A stretch of DNA of 7,337 nt from the NCBI GenBank assembly GCA_948471335.1, contig CAOKRZ010000044.1:1-7337 (forward strand), in the 5' to 3' direction. The notes under the pieces are model-generated. The model did not search any database, was not told the DNA's origin, and saw only the letters and a program-made list of their open reading frames with translations. A program made the position numbers and the translations under genes. The DNA comes from an uncultured Christensenella sp. Lineage in GTDB: Bacteria; Bacillota; Clostridia; Christensenellales; UBA1242. Positions 1-6,312 of this stretch are shown in pieces (the first letter of the stretch is position 1; each line of letters opens with the position of its first letter).

Positions 1-860
<860 letters not shown>

Positions 861-1088
861 AACAGCTTCAAGCTGTTTTTTGTATCTTAAATCCTTTTGG
901 ATTTGTTCTACTTTAATTAGTGTACTTACACATAGTACTTTGTATGGGCATAATGCCCTGAGCATAATGCTCTTTGATCCGTCACTCAATAACTTTAAGT
1001 AAATTGACTTTGTTTTCTTGTATCAATTTCGTCTATACTATTTAATTGTTAATGGTTCTTGCCCAAATCCCTTAAGAGACCTGAACAT
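861..1088 (-). other. 16S rRNA precursor leader (5' external spacer)
   Basis: This is the transcribed spacer between the predicted rrn start site near 1088 and the mature 16S 5' end. It has no convincing gene. It holds several small hairpins: AACAGCT/AGCTGTT with a 3-nt loop directly next to the 16S (861-877), AAATCC-TTTT-GGATTT (889-904), and two tandem palindromes (946-972, separate entry). Such structures usually serve rRNA processing and folding. I saw no good boxA antitermination motif on the transcribed strand. The hairpin at 861-877 is followed by T's on the plus strand, so it could also stop antisense transcripts coming out of the rRNA gene. Confidence 0.6.
946..973 (-). repeat. Two tandem 14-nt palindromes in the rRNA leader
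   Basis: GGGCATAATGCCCT (946-959) is followed at once by GAGCATAATGCTCT (960-973). Each unit forms a 5-bp stem with a 3-nt loop. The two differ at two symmetrical positions (G to A on one arm, C to T on the other), so base pairing is kept in both copies. This is compensatory change within one molecule and suggests the hairpins matter as RNA structure, or that the site is a double protein-binding palindrome. Confidence 0.6.
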
Positions 1089-1094
1089 GCTAAT

Positions 1095-1160
1095 ATTATC
1101 ACAAACATATTTCCATTGTCAACACTTTTTTCATTTTTTTTATCTTTTTTTTCTTTCCCC
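1095..1160 (-). promoter_or_regulatory. rRNA operon promoter with A-rich UP-like element
   Basis: On the minus strand there is a perfect -35 TTGACA (1117-1122), a 16-nt spacer and -10 GATAAT (1095-1100, five of six consensus bases). The predicted start is near 1088. Immediately upstream (1123-1160) is a nearly pure A tract broken by a few G and T bases, as expected of an UP element that binds the alpha subunit of RNA polymerase at strong rRNA promoters. The stretch 1157-1185 just upstream is a small GC-rich island without a recognised role. Confidence 0.75.
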
Positions 1161-1258
1161 GCGATACTCCCGCAGGCGTTGTGGCAAGAAAATCGAGTTT
1201 TTTAAGATTTTTTGCCTAATACTAAGGAAAAATCAAGTCGAAATTTGACTTTTTCGCC

Positions 1259-1287
1259 TTGACAGGCATGTGAAGATATGATAAACT
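1259..1287 (+). promoter_or_regulatory. Promoter of the 175-aa orphan gene
   Basis: Perfect -35 TTGACA (1259-1264), 17-nt spacer, -10 TAAACT (1282-1287, four of six), with a TG one base before the -10 (1279-1280), an extended -10 feature. The predicted start is near 1294, giving a short leader before the ATG at 1310. It is divergent from the rRNA promoter, with about 135 bp between the two -35 boxes. Confidence 0.6.
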
Positions 1288-1309
1288 GGATATATAAGAG
1301 GGAGGGATT

Positions 1310-1837
1310 ATGACTCAATATAGAAATGATAGGTTTTCAGATTTTTCTCCTATAAGTAAATATAATCTAAGGAGGCTTAACTATGAACAAGTGTCTGAAG
1401 AGCCTATTCTTAAACAAAAATATAATGGCGAAACTATTGTAGTGGGGACTAGGCATATAGTTCGCGTTCAATATGATTGCAATACTGCGCCAAAACTTAA
1501 AACTATAGAAACATATTTACCTAAAATTTTCAGTACCCTTGTCGTAAAGCCGAAAAACACTTTGGAAGGAAAAATTGAAAGTTTATCTAATGCTTTTGCA
1601 AGAATTAAAAATTCTATCAACGATCCTGAGCAAAGCCAAAAGTTCAACTTTCAACTAAATCACTTCATCAGCAGCCTTATTGACGAACTGAAAAAACGCG
1701 ATATGGCCGACCGCGAAATTGCAGCACAAATTAAAGCTTGTGAACTTGAAGCTTTCCCTGAATACTCGACCATGTTTACAAATAAATATACTCAGTGGAT
1801 CAATTCAAACTTAAATCAAAAAGACGACATATTATAA
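1310..1837 (+). CDS. Hypothetical protein, 175 aa, function unknown
   Basis: I do not recognise this protein. The ATG is preceded by a strong purine-rich ribosome binding site (GGAGGG, 1301-1306, three bases away), a promoter lies just upstream, and an intrinsic terminator follows the TAA by five bases, so this is a complete one-gene transcription unit and very likely real. The product looks soluble: no signal peptide or membrane segment. The first 35 residues are polar and rich in Arg, Tyr and Asn. A short beta-like stretch follows (ETIVVGTRHIVRVQY, about 41-55). The second half (about 84-165) looks helical and charged, with the segment HFISSLIDELKKRDMADREI. There are only two cysteines, not arranged as a metal site. 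It is the only plus-strand gene in the window and sits between an rRNA operon and the argS cluster, a common place for lineage-specific genes. A product name would be a guess. Confidence 0.8.
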   Translation: MTQYRNDRFSDFSPISKYNLRRLNYEQVSEEPILKQKYNGETIVVGTRHIVRVQYDCNTAPKLKTIETYLPKIFSTLVVKPKNTLEGKIESLSNAFARIKNSINDPEQSQKFNFQLNHFISSLIDELKKRDMADREIAAQIKACELEAFPEYSTMFTNKYTQWINSNLNQKDDIL

Positions 1838-1842
1838 AAAAG

Positions 1843-1864
1843 CGAAGCTTATAGCTTCGTTTTT
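1843..1864 (+). terminator. Intrinsic terminator of the orphan gene
   Basis: CGAAGCT (1843-1849), a 3-nt loop and AGCTTCG (1853-1859) form a perfect 7-bp stem followed by five T's (1860-1864). It begins five bases after the stop codon. Confidence 0.85.
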
Positions 1865-1881
1865 CATCTTTTATATGCAAC

Positions 1882-1912
1882 AAAAAAATCCTACTAATTG
1901 CAGGATTTTTTT
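1882..1912. terminator. Two-way terminator between convergent genes
   Basis: AATCCT (1887-1892) pairs with AGGATT (1902-1907) around a 9-nt loop. The stem is flanked by seven A's on the left (1882-1888) and seven T's on the right (1906-1912), so a U tract follows the hairpin in both directions. On the minus strand it sits directly after the stop of the 45-aa gene; on the plus strand it is a second stop for the orphan gene. It may also end readthrough from argS. Confidence 0.75.
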
Positions 1913-2048
1913 ACATACCTAGTTCTTTATTTCTATTGACAAATTTGACTCCAGCAGTTTTTTCTTTGGCAACAAGATTTTCTGCGCCAAACATAACTGC
2001 TTGTCTATATACATTAACTACTTCTGCTCTAACTTTAAGAACTCCCAT
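1911..2048 (-). CDS. Small protein, 45 aa, function unknown
   Basis: A complete short gene: ATG at 2046-2048, TAA at 1911-1913. A consensus ribosome binding site GGAGGT (2054-2059) is five bases before the ATG, a promoter with near-consensus boxes sits about 18 bp further up, and a terminator hairpin lies at the stop codon. The product begins MGVLKVRAEV and ends NRNKELGM. It is basic, with no signal peptide, membrane segment or cysteine, and reads as one possible helix (about residues 4-32) with a polar tail. I recognise no family. Gene signals, not homology, support it. It lies about 70 bp downstream of argS on the same strand and could also be reached by argS readthrough, since I see no terminator after argS. 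Confidence 0.7.
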   Translation of the reverse strand: MGVLKVRAEVVNVYRQAVMFGAENLVAKEKTAGVKFVNRNKELGM

Positions 2049-2072
2049 TTTTTACCTCCGTTTCGTGACTAT

Positions 2073-2101
2073 ATAATAGCATAAAAGTTTAAATCCGTCA
2101 A
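2073..2101 (-). promoter_or_regulatory. Promoter of the 45-aa gene
   Basis: On the minus strand: -35 TTGACG (2096-2101), 17-nt spacer, -10 TATTAT (2073-2078), with an extended -10 TG one base upstream. Both boxes match consensus at five of six bases. The predicted start is near 2066, giving a leader of about 18 nt that contains the ribosome binding site. Confidence 0.75.
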
Positions 2102-2120
2102 TACCTTTTTTGAAAATTTT

Positions 2121-3836
2121 TTACATTTTTTTAGGAATGTCAATCGCAAGGACATTGAGTGCAAGAGCAAGCTCTTTCTTCACCAGATTTAGAAGAGATA
2201 TAAAGCTTTTTCTCTTTGTTTCGTCTTTTTCTGAAAGAATGCGGTTGTTGTTATAGAAGGTTGAGAAGGTTGCCGCAAGATCGTAGGTTGCAAGGCAAAG
2301 CCCATTCAAGCTTCTTTCTTTGTAGCAGCTTTCAAATGAAGATTGAAGTTTAAAAATTGCTTTGATGATGTTGCGTTCGTCGTCAGAATAGATTTTGATT
2401 GCTCCGCCCTTTTCATTTGCTTTTGCAAGCACAGAGTTGATTCTCACTGCAGTGTATTGAAGATATGGCCCAGTTTTGCCTTCAAACGCAAGGAACTTGT
2501 CAAGGTCAAAAACATAGTCCTTTTCAATATAGTTTGAAAGGTCACCAAACTTCATTGCAGCAACGCCGATTTGAAGAGCAAGTTCTCTGTCAAACTCAAC
2601 GCCATTTGATTTAAGCTTTGCGCTTGCTTTTTCAATAAGCAAGTTTATGATATCCTCAAGTTTGACAGTGTCGCCAGAACGCGTTTTAAAAGGCTTTCCG
2701 TCACTGCCGTTCATTGTGCCATAGCCCATGTGAACAAGTTTTTGGCTTTCTGGTGAAATGCCCGACTTTTTGCAAACCCTAAAAACTTGAGTGAAGTGGA
2801 GGTCTTGCCTTCCGTCAACTATATATTCAATTCGGTCAGGCTTATCAGTCTCATTACGCATAAGAATTGTTGCAATGTCAGTTGTTGCGTAGAGCGCTGC
2901 GCCATTTTGTTTTCTGATAAGTGCTGGTGGCATAGGTTTTTTCTCGCCCTCTTCAGCGACATCAACAACAAGCGCCCCTTCACTGATACGTGCAAGGCCT
3001 TTGTCTTCAATGATTTTAACTACCCTGTCAATATAGTCAGCAGCATCGCTTTCGCCATACCAATAGTCAAAGTTTGCACCAAGTTCATGATAATGCTTCT
3101 TGATTTGTTCAACCGAAACTTCTCTTATCTTTTTGTATACAGAGTAGTAAGGTTCTTTTTTGTTTTGAATGTTGAGAGTCCACTCTTCTGCTTTCGCCTT
3201 AAAAGACTCGTCTGCGTCTTTTCTTTTGCTGGCTTTTGGATAAGCTTCGTTAAGCATGTCAAGAGTTATTTTTGGCTCTTTTCCCTTTCCCTCAAAATAG
3301 AAACTAAGTTGCCCGTCTTCAAAAAGTTGAAGCTCAGTCAACCCCATTTGAAGTCCCCAGTCACCAAGGTGAACATCTGAAATAACTTCGTCACCCATAA
3401 ACTTATAAAGTCTTTTAAGGCTCTCGCCTATAATTGGTGATCGAAGGTGACCAATGTGGAGTGCCTTTGCAACGTTTGCTCCACCATAATCAAGAAGAAC
3501 TTTTTCACTTTTCGCGTGTTTATCAACTCCGCCACGTTCGTCTTCAAGATATAAATTTGCTTCTTCTGCAAGTGCTTTATCAGTCAGCACAACATTTATA
3601 AACGCAGGCTTTGCAACTGAGAAAACAAACTTGTCATTTTTTTCAATGTTATCAACAATTGTTGAAGCAACTTCAAATGGATTTTTGCCTAAAGTCTTCG
3701 CAAGCGCAAAACACCCATTGCATTGAAAATCACACATCTCAGGACGTGAAGAAAAAGATATGGACAGTTTTTGCTCGCCAAATCCACATTTTTTCACGCT
3801 TTCATTTAAAAGTTTTTCTATTTTTTCTTTAATCAT
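2121..3836 (-). CDS. argS: Arginyl-tRNA synthetase
   Basis: Class I aminoacyl-tRNA synthetase that charges tRNA-Arg with arginine using ATP, in the cytoplasm. The 571 residues match the usual family length. Seen in order: an N-terminal domain that in this family contacts the tRNA D-loop (about 1-100); the catalytic core with NVAKALHIGHLRS, HIGH at about 127-130; DVHLGDWGLQMG near 155-165; a degenerate KMSKS counterpart in GKPFKTRSGD (about 379-388), normal for ArgS; and a C-terminal anticodon-binding DALR-type domain starting near GKTGPYLQYTAVRI (about 453-466) and ending LAIDIPKKM, close to the family's usual ending. The residues before HIGH read YGGAN where many ArgS have SSPN or GGPN. The start has a modest AGGA six bases upstream (3843-3846). 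It follows recR after 43 bp that contain a terminator-like hairpin, so its expression may depend on readthrough. No clear terminator follows its stop. Confidence 0.96.
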   Translation of the reverse strand: MIKEKIEKLLNESVKKCGFGEQKLSISFSSRPEMCDFQCNGCFALAKTLGKNPFEVASTIVDNIEKNDKFVFSVAKPAFINVVLTDKALAEEANLYLEDERGGVDKHAKSEKVLLDYGGANVAKALHIGHLRSPIIGESLKRLYKFMGDEVISDVHLGDWGLQMGLTELQLFEDGQLSFYFEGKGKEPKITLDMLNEAYPKASKRKDADESFKAKAEEWTLNIQNKKEPYYSVYKKIREVSVEQIKKHYHELGANFDYWYGESDAADYIDRVVKIIEDKGLARISEGALVVDVAEEGEKKPMPPALIRKQNGAALYATTDIATILMRNETDKPDRIEYIVDGRQDLHFTQVFRVCKKSGISPESQKLVHMGYGTMNGSDGKPFKTRSGDTVKLEDIINLLIEKASAKLKSNGVEFDRELALQIGVAAMKFGDLSNYIEKDYVFDLDKFLAFEGKTGPYLQYTAVRINSVLAKANEKGGAIKIYSDDERNIIKAIFKLQSSFESCYKERSLNGLCLATYDLAATFSTFYNNNRILSEKDETKRKSFISLLNLVKKELALALNVLAIDIPKKM

Positions 3837-3861
3837 TTTTTATCCTATAATCAAAATTACT

Positions 3862-3881
3862 AAAAATAGGCGACGCCTATT
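3862..3881 (-). terminator. Intrinsic terminator or attenuator between recR and argS
   Basis: On the minus strand AATAGGC (3875-3881), loop GTC and GCCTATT (3865-3871) form a perfect 7-bp stem that runs into five T's (3862-3866). The first two bases of the stem are part of the recR TAA codon, so a ribosome finishing recR would cover the stem. I see no convincing promoter in the 28 bp left before argS, so partial readthrough or an internal promoter within recR must supply argS. Confidence 0.7.
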
Positions 3882-4467
3882 AGATTGTTCGCCTTGCTTC
3901 CATAGCGCGTGACAGTGTCACTTCGTCAGCGTATTCAAGGTCACTTCCCATAGCAACGCCTTGAGCAAGCCTTGTCACCTTAACACCAAGTGGCTTTAAG
4001 ATTTTTGCAATATACATTGCTGTTGCATCGCCTTCAACGTCAGGGTTTGTTGCCATGATAACTTCTTCGACGTTGTCTTTGGAAACACGAGCAAGAAGCT
4101 CTCTTATCTTGATGTCATCTGGGCCCTTGTTATTAAGTGGGCTTATTGTGCCAAACAGCACATGATAAACACCATCATAATTTTTCACTTTTTCCATTGA
4201 AATGATGTCTTTTGGCTCTTTCACAACGCAAATGATTTTGCGATTTCTTTTTGAGCAGATTGTGCAGATTTCTTTATCTGTGAAATTCCCGCACTCTTTG
4301 CAAAAGCCGATCTTCGATTTAGCTTCTGTGATTGCCTCACAAAAATCTTTTGCTCTTTTCTCACTTCCTTCAATGATGGAAAATGCATAGCGTTGAGCGT
4401 TTTTGTATCCAACGCCTGGAAGAGTCCGGAACATTTCAATCAGTCTTTCAATTTTTTCTTCTTGCAT
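3880..4467 (-). CDS. recR: Recombination mediator protein RecR
   Basis: RecR works with RecO (and RecF) to load RecA on SSB-coated single-stranded DNA during gap repair. The 195 residues are close to the usual 198-200. Seen in order: an N-terminal helix-hairpin-helix with LPGVGYKNAQRYAF (about 16-29); a four-cysteine zinc finger, C56, C59, C68, C71; then a Toprim domain (about 79-170) with VVKEPKDI, YHVLFGTISPLNNKGPDDI and NPDVEGDATA; and the C-terminal stretch with LAQGVAMGSDLEYADE. The Toprim motif is usually NPTVEGEAT, so Thr and the second Glu are changed here (D143 and D147), mild differences. The ATG lies two bases after the ebfC stop, with AGGA eight bases upstream inside ebfC, pointing to coupled translation. 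dnaX-ebfC-recR is a very common cluster. Confidence 0.96.
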   Translation of the reverse strand: MQEEKIERLIEMFRTLPGVGYKNAQRYAFSIIEGSEKRAKDFCEAITEAKSKIGFCKECGNFTDKEICTICSKRNRKIICVVKEPKDIISMEKVKNYDGVYHVLFGTISPLNNKGPDDIKIRELLARVSKDNVEEVIMATNPDVEGDATAMYIAKILKPLGVKVTRLAQGVAMGSDLEYADEVTLSRAMEARRTI

Positions 4468-4469
4468 TT

Positions 4470-4787
4470 TTACATTCCTGGCATGCTTGGCATTGTGTCT
4501 TTTTCAGCACGTGCAATTTGACCAATAGCGTCATTCACTGCAGAAATCACAAGATCTTCAAGCATTTCAACATCGTCTGGATCAACAACTTCAGGTTTGA
4601 TTTTGATTGACTTCAAAGTTTTGTCGCCAGTCATAACAACTTCAACCATTCCGCCGCCAACAGAAGATTTGAACTCGCTGCTTTCAAGCTTTTCTTTTGC
4701 TCTCATCATTTCTTCTTGCATTTTTTGTGCTTGGCGCATAAGTTGTTGCATATTGCCCATGCCGCCGCCAAATCCGTTAAATCCCAT
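4470..4787 (-). CDS. ebfC: YbaB/EbfC family nucleoid-associated protein
   Basis: Small DNA-binding protein that forms dimers and associates with the nucleoid; its exact role is unsettled. Start choice: a longer frame opens at 4799, but the consensus ribosome binding site GGAGGT (4792-4797) lies within its first codons and four bases before the ATG at 4787, so the product begins MGFNGFGGGMGNM and has 105 residues, the usual size. Seen: a Gly/Met-rich start; a charged helix with QQLMRQAQKMQEEMMRAKEK (about 14-33), the family's coiled-coil arm; the beta segment with GGGMVEVVMTGDKTLKSIKI; PEVVDPDDVEMLEDLVI; and a Met/Pro-rich end, PSMPGM. The start overlaps the end of the tau-tail frame by 11 bp, and recR follows two bases after the stop, so the three are translated from one message. 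Confidence 0.94.
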   Translation of the reverse strand: MGFNGFGGGMGNMQQLMRQAQKMQEEMMRAKEKLESSEFKSSVGGGMVEVVMTGDKTLKSIKIKPEVVDPDDVEMLEDLVISAVNDAIGQIARAEKDTMPSMPGM

Positions 4788-5124
4788 TTTTACCTCCATG
4801 TATGGTCAGGTACTCGCCTGCCATTTTCTTTAATTTATTTATATCCTCAACAATCGGATCAATTTTTTCTTTTATAGTTTCAATTTCAAGCCTCAAGTCA
4901 AGCCCTTGCCAGCGAAGAGCAGATTCAATTTCACGACGACCTTCTTTGAGAAGATCGACGATCATTCCTTCCTTGACTTTAACAATAAGCTTCCCTCCGT
5001 CTATTTCAACATCTGTTATGTCACCACAAGCGACATGAAGTGCAACCATTTTTCTCTCTTTCAAAAAGAGAACAACTTTGCCCCAAACAGTTTTAGCTGA
5101 AAGGGAGACGTTAGCCATTGTCAT
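4777..5124 (-). CDS. C-terminal (tau tail) domain of DNA polymerase III DnaX, in the -1 frame relative to dnaX
   Basis: The frame has 115 residues from the first ATG. Its pattern, with TVWGKVVLFLKERKMVALHV (12-31), a beta-rich middle (GDITDVEIDGGKLIVKVKEG) and LLKEGRREIESALRW, resembles the tail found after the clamp-loader core in Firmicute DnaX, which in tau contacts the polymerase alpha subunit. I infer this from pattern only. The ATG at 5124 and the next at 5118 have no ribosome binding site: the bases before them are A's and CTAAAA. The same frame is open back through the nine-A run at the end of dnaX, so a -1 shift, or one extra A in the mRNA, would fuse it to DnaX as a product of about 487 residues. 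The end holds the ebfC ribosome binding site and overlaps the ebfC start by 11 bp. Alternatives: a separately translated small protein, or one tau gene broken by an indel error in the A run. Confidence 0.75.
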   Translation of the reverse strand: MTMANVSLSAKTVWGKVVLFLKERKMVALHVACGDITDVEIDGGKLIVKVKEGMIVDLLKEGRREIESALRWQGLDLRLEIETIKEKIDPIVEDINKLKKMAGEYLTIHGGKNGI

Positions 5125-5126
5125 TT

Positions 5127-6239
5127 TTAGTTTTTTTTTGCGTCTTCGCCAGATCCTCCAAGCATCGCACTTAAAGAAAGAGCTTCAAGCAGCAATCTTG
5201 GCGAAAGTGTATATCGCAGCTCATTTTCAGCCCCTGCAAAGATTTGCAAGAATGAAATAAGTTTTTTCTCTTCGGTTTTAGCAGATTGCGCAATATATTT
5301 TTCAAGCACTTCTTCAGGAAGTGACAAGATATCGTTCGGCTTTTGGCAAGTTGAGCAAACAAGAAGATTTCTTGCATGCTTAGAAAGTTCCTTCACAAAA
5401 ACCGCCATGTTTTTTCCACTTTTATCAAGCTCATCAATAAATGCAAGAAGTCCACCAATCTCACGATCGAGAAGAAGATCATAGAACTTCAATAGAAGAT
5501 CATAATCCGTTGTGCCAAGCACTTTTTGCACATCGGCTTTTGTGACTTTATTGCCTGAGTATGCGACAATGCAATCGGCAACTGAAAGAGTGTCTCTCAC
5601 GCTGCCTTCGCCGCTTGCTGCAATTGCACGAAGTGCTTCTCGATCATATTCAATTTCTTCTTCGTCGAATATATCAGCAAGAAGTTTTGTGAGGTCCTCC
5701 GCCGAAAGAAGTCTGAAATCAAATCGCACACAGCGAGACAGAATTGTTGCTGGAAGTTTGTGAACTTCAGTTGTTGCCAAGATGAATATGACATGACTTG
5801 GTGGCTCTTCCAAAGTTTTGAGAAGTGCATTGAAAGCCGAGTCAGTCAACATATGGACTTCGTCGATAATGTATACTTTATATTTTGCGCCTACTGGCAA
5901 AAACTTAACTTTTTCGCGAATTTCACGTATGTCATCAACACGATTGTTTGATGCCGCGTCGATTTCAATGATATTGATATCATTTTCCTTATCAAGCCTT
6001 TTGCAAGTTTCACATTCACCGCATGGCGATCCATTTTTATTGTTTTCACAATTGACAGCTTTGGCAAAAATCCTTGCAACGCTTGTTTTTCCTATTCCAC
6101 GAGAGCCAGTAAAAAGATAGGCATGAGAAAGTTTCCCGCTTGCAATTTGATTTTCGATTGCACGCGTGATATGTTCCTGCCCAATGACCTCGCTGAAAGT
6201 TTGAGGCCTATATTTTCTGTATAATGCCAGATGTTCCAT
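5127..6239 (-). CDS. dnaX: DNA polymerase III clamp-loader subunit gamma (DnaX core; tau by frameshift)
   Basis: ATPase of the clamp loader that opens the beta sliding clamp and places it on primed DNA. Seen: family start MEHLALYRKYRPQTFSEVIG; Walker A GSRGIGKT (45-52); a zinc site C64, C73, C76, C79; Walker B IIDEVHML (124-131); sensor 1 ATT (155-157); the SRC arginine-finger motif (168-170); sensor 2 GSVRD (212-216); then lid and collar domain III to about 360. The frame stops at 370 residues, just after domain III, while full tau proteins of Firmicutes are usually well over 500. The last codons are GCA AAA AAA AAC TAA over a nine-A run, and the tau tail continues in the -1 frame (separate entries). 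The start has AGGAG five bases upstream and its own promoter. The ending is either a programmed gamma/tau switch or a homopolymer error. Confidence 0.96.
   Translation of the reverse strand: MEHLALYRKYRPQTFSEVIGQEHITRAIENQIASGKLSHAYLFTGSRGIGKTSVARIFAKAVNCENNKNGSPCGECETCKRLDKENDINIIEIDAASNNRVDDIREIREKVKFLPVGAKYKVYIIDEVHMLTDSAFNALLKTLEEPPSHVIFILATTEVHKLPATILSRCVRFDFRLLSAEDLTKLLADIFDEEEIEYDREALRAIAASGEGSVRDTLSVADCIVAYSGNKVTKADVQKVLGTTDYDLLLKFYDLLLDREIGGLLAFIDELDKSGKNMAVFVKELSKHARNLLVCSTCQKPNDILSLPEEVLEKYIAQSAKTEEKKLISFLQIFAGAENELRYTLSPRLLLEALSLSAMLGGSGEDAKKN
5130..5159 (-). promoter_or_regulatory. Candidate gamma/tau recoding site: nine-A slippery run with upstream Shine-Dalgarno-like GGAGG
   Basis: On the minus strand the dnaX frame runs GCA AAA AAA AAC TAA; the A run is 5131-5139. 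It contains both A-AAA-AAA and the heptamer A-AAA-AAC, the latter a known -1 slippery site. A GGAGG (5155-5159) ends 15 nt before the run, within codons for GG in dnaX. It is too far (30 nt) from the ATG of the tail frame to start translation there, but resembles the internal stimulator upstream of the E. coli dnaX slip site, though farther away than the about 10 nt known there. No strong hairpin follows closely; the nearest clear one (7 bp, around 5055-5072) is about 60 nt on. Nine A's are also the run at which Thermus thermophilus dnaX undergoes transcriptional slippage. Confidence 0.65.
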
Positions 6240-6256
6240 CCTTTCTCCTAAACTTA

Positions 6257-6284
6257 ATTATACATATATTTTATATTTTTCCAA
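6257..6284 (-). promoter_or_regulatory. Promoter of the dnaX cluster
   Basis: On the minus strand: a perfect -10 TATAAT (6257-6262), 16-nt A/T-rich spacer and a weaker -35 TTGGAA (6279-6284, four of six). The predicted start is near 6249, leaving only about 10 nt before the ATG, so the ribosome binding site AGGAG (6245-6249) would be at the very 5' end. The 73-bp gap to tpiA has an imperfect CCAAA/TTTGG hairpin (6281-6305) but no T run on the transcribed strand, so tpiA readthrough into dnaX is also possible. Confidence 0.55.
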
Positions 6285-6312
6285 ATCGTTTTATCGAGTT
6301 TTGGCAAGTTTG

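Noticed and set aside
968..979. TGCTCTTTGATC, resembling an rRNA boxA antitermination motif
   Set aside because: It is on the plus strand, while the rRNA is transcribed from the minus strand. It is also part of the second tandem palindrome, which explains most of the match.
964..992. Possible second rRNA promoter on the minus strand (TTGAGT, 17 nt, TATGCT)
   Set aside because: Both boxes match consensus at only four of six bases, and the -10 falls inside a palindrome. The upstream promoter with TTGACA and an A-rich UP tract is far better.
1183..1254. Two imperfect hairpins upstream of the orphan gene (1183-1216 and 1235-1251)
   Set aside because: The first has a bulge, an 11-nt loop and no T tract. 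The second has only a 5-bp A/T-rich stem before T's. Too weak to call terminators; they may only reflect A/T richness.
2787..3380. A 197-codon plus-strand frame
   Set aside because: It is fully antisense to the catalytic part of argS, has no ribosome binding site, and its Phe/Val/Ser-rich composition is what antisense of this coding region produces.
4788..4799. Upstream ATG at 4799 as the ebfC start
   Set aside because: The consensus GGAGGT ribosome binding site lies inside the first codons of that longer version and serves the ATG at 4787, which also gives the family's usual N-terminus.
5122..5124. Independent translation start for the tau-tail frame at the ATG 5124
   Set aside because: No Shine-Dalgarno sequence lies within 15 nt; the preceding bases are an A run and CTAAAA. 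Re-initiation by ribosomes ending dnaX five bases upstream remains possible but is less supported than frameshifting.
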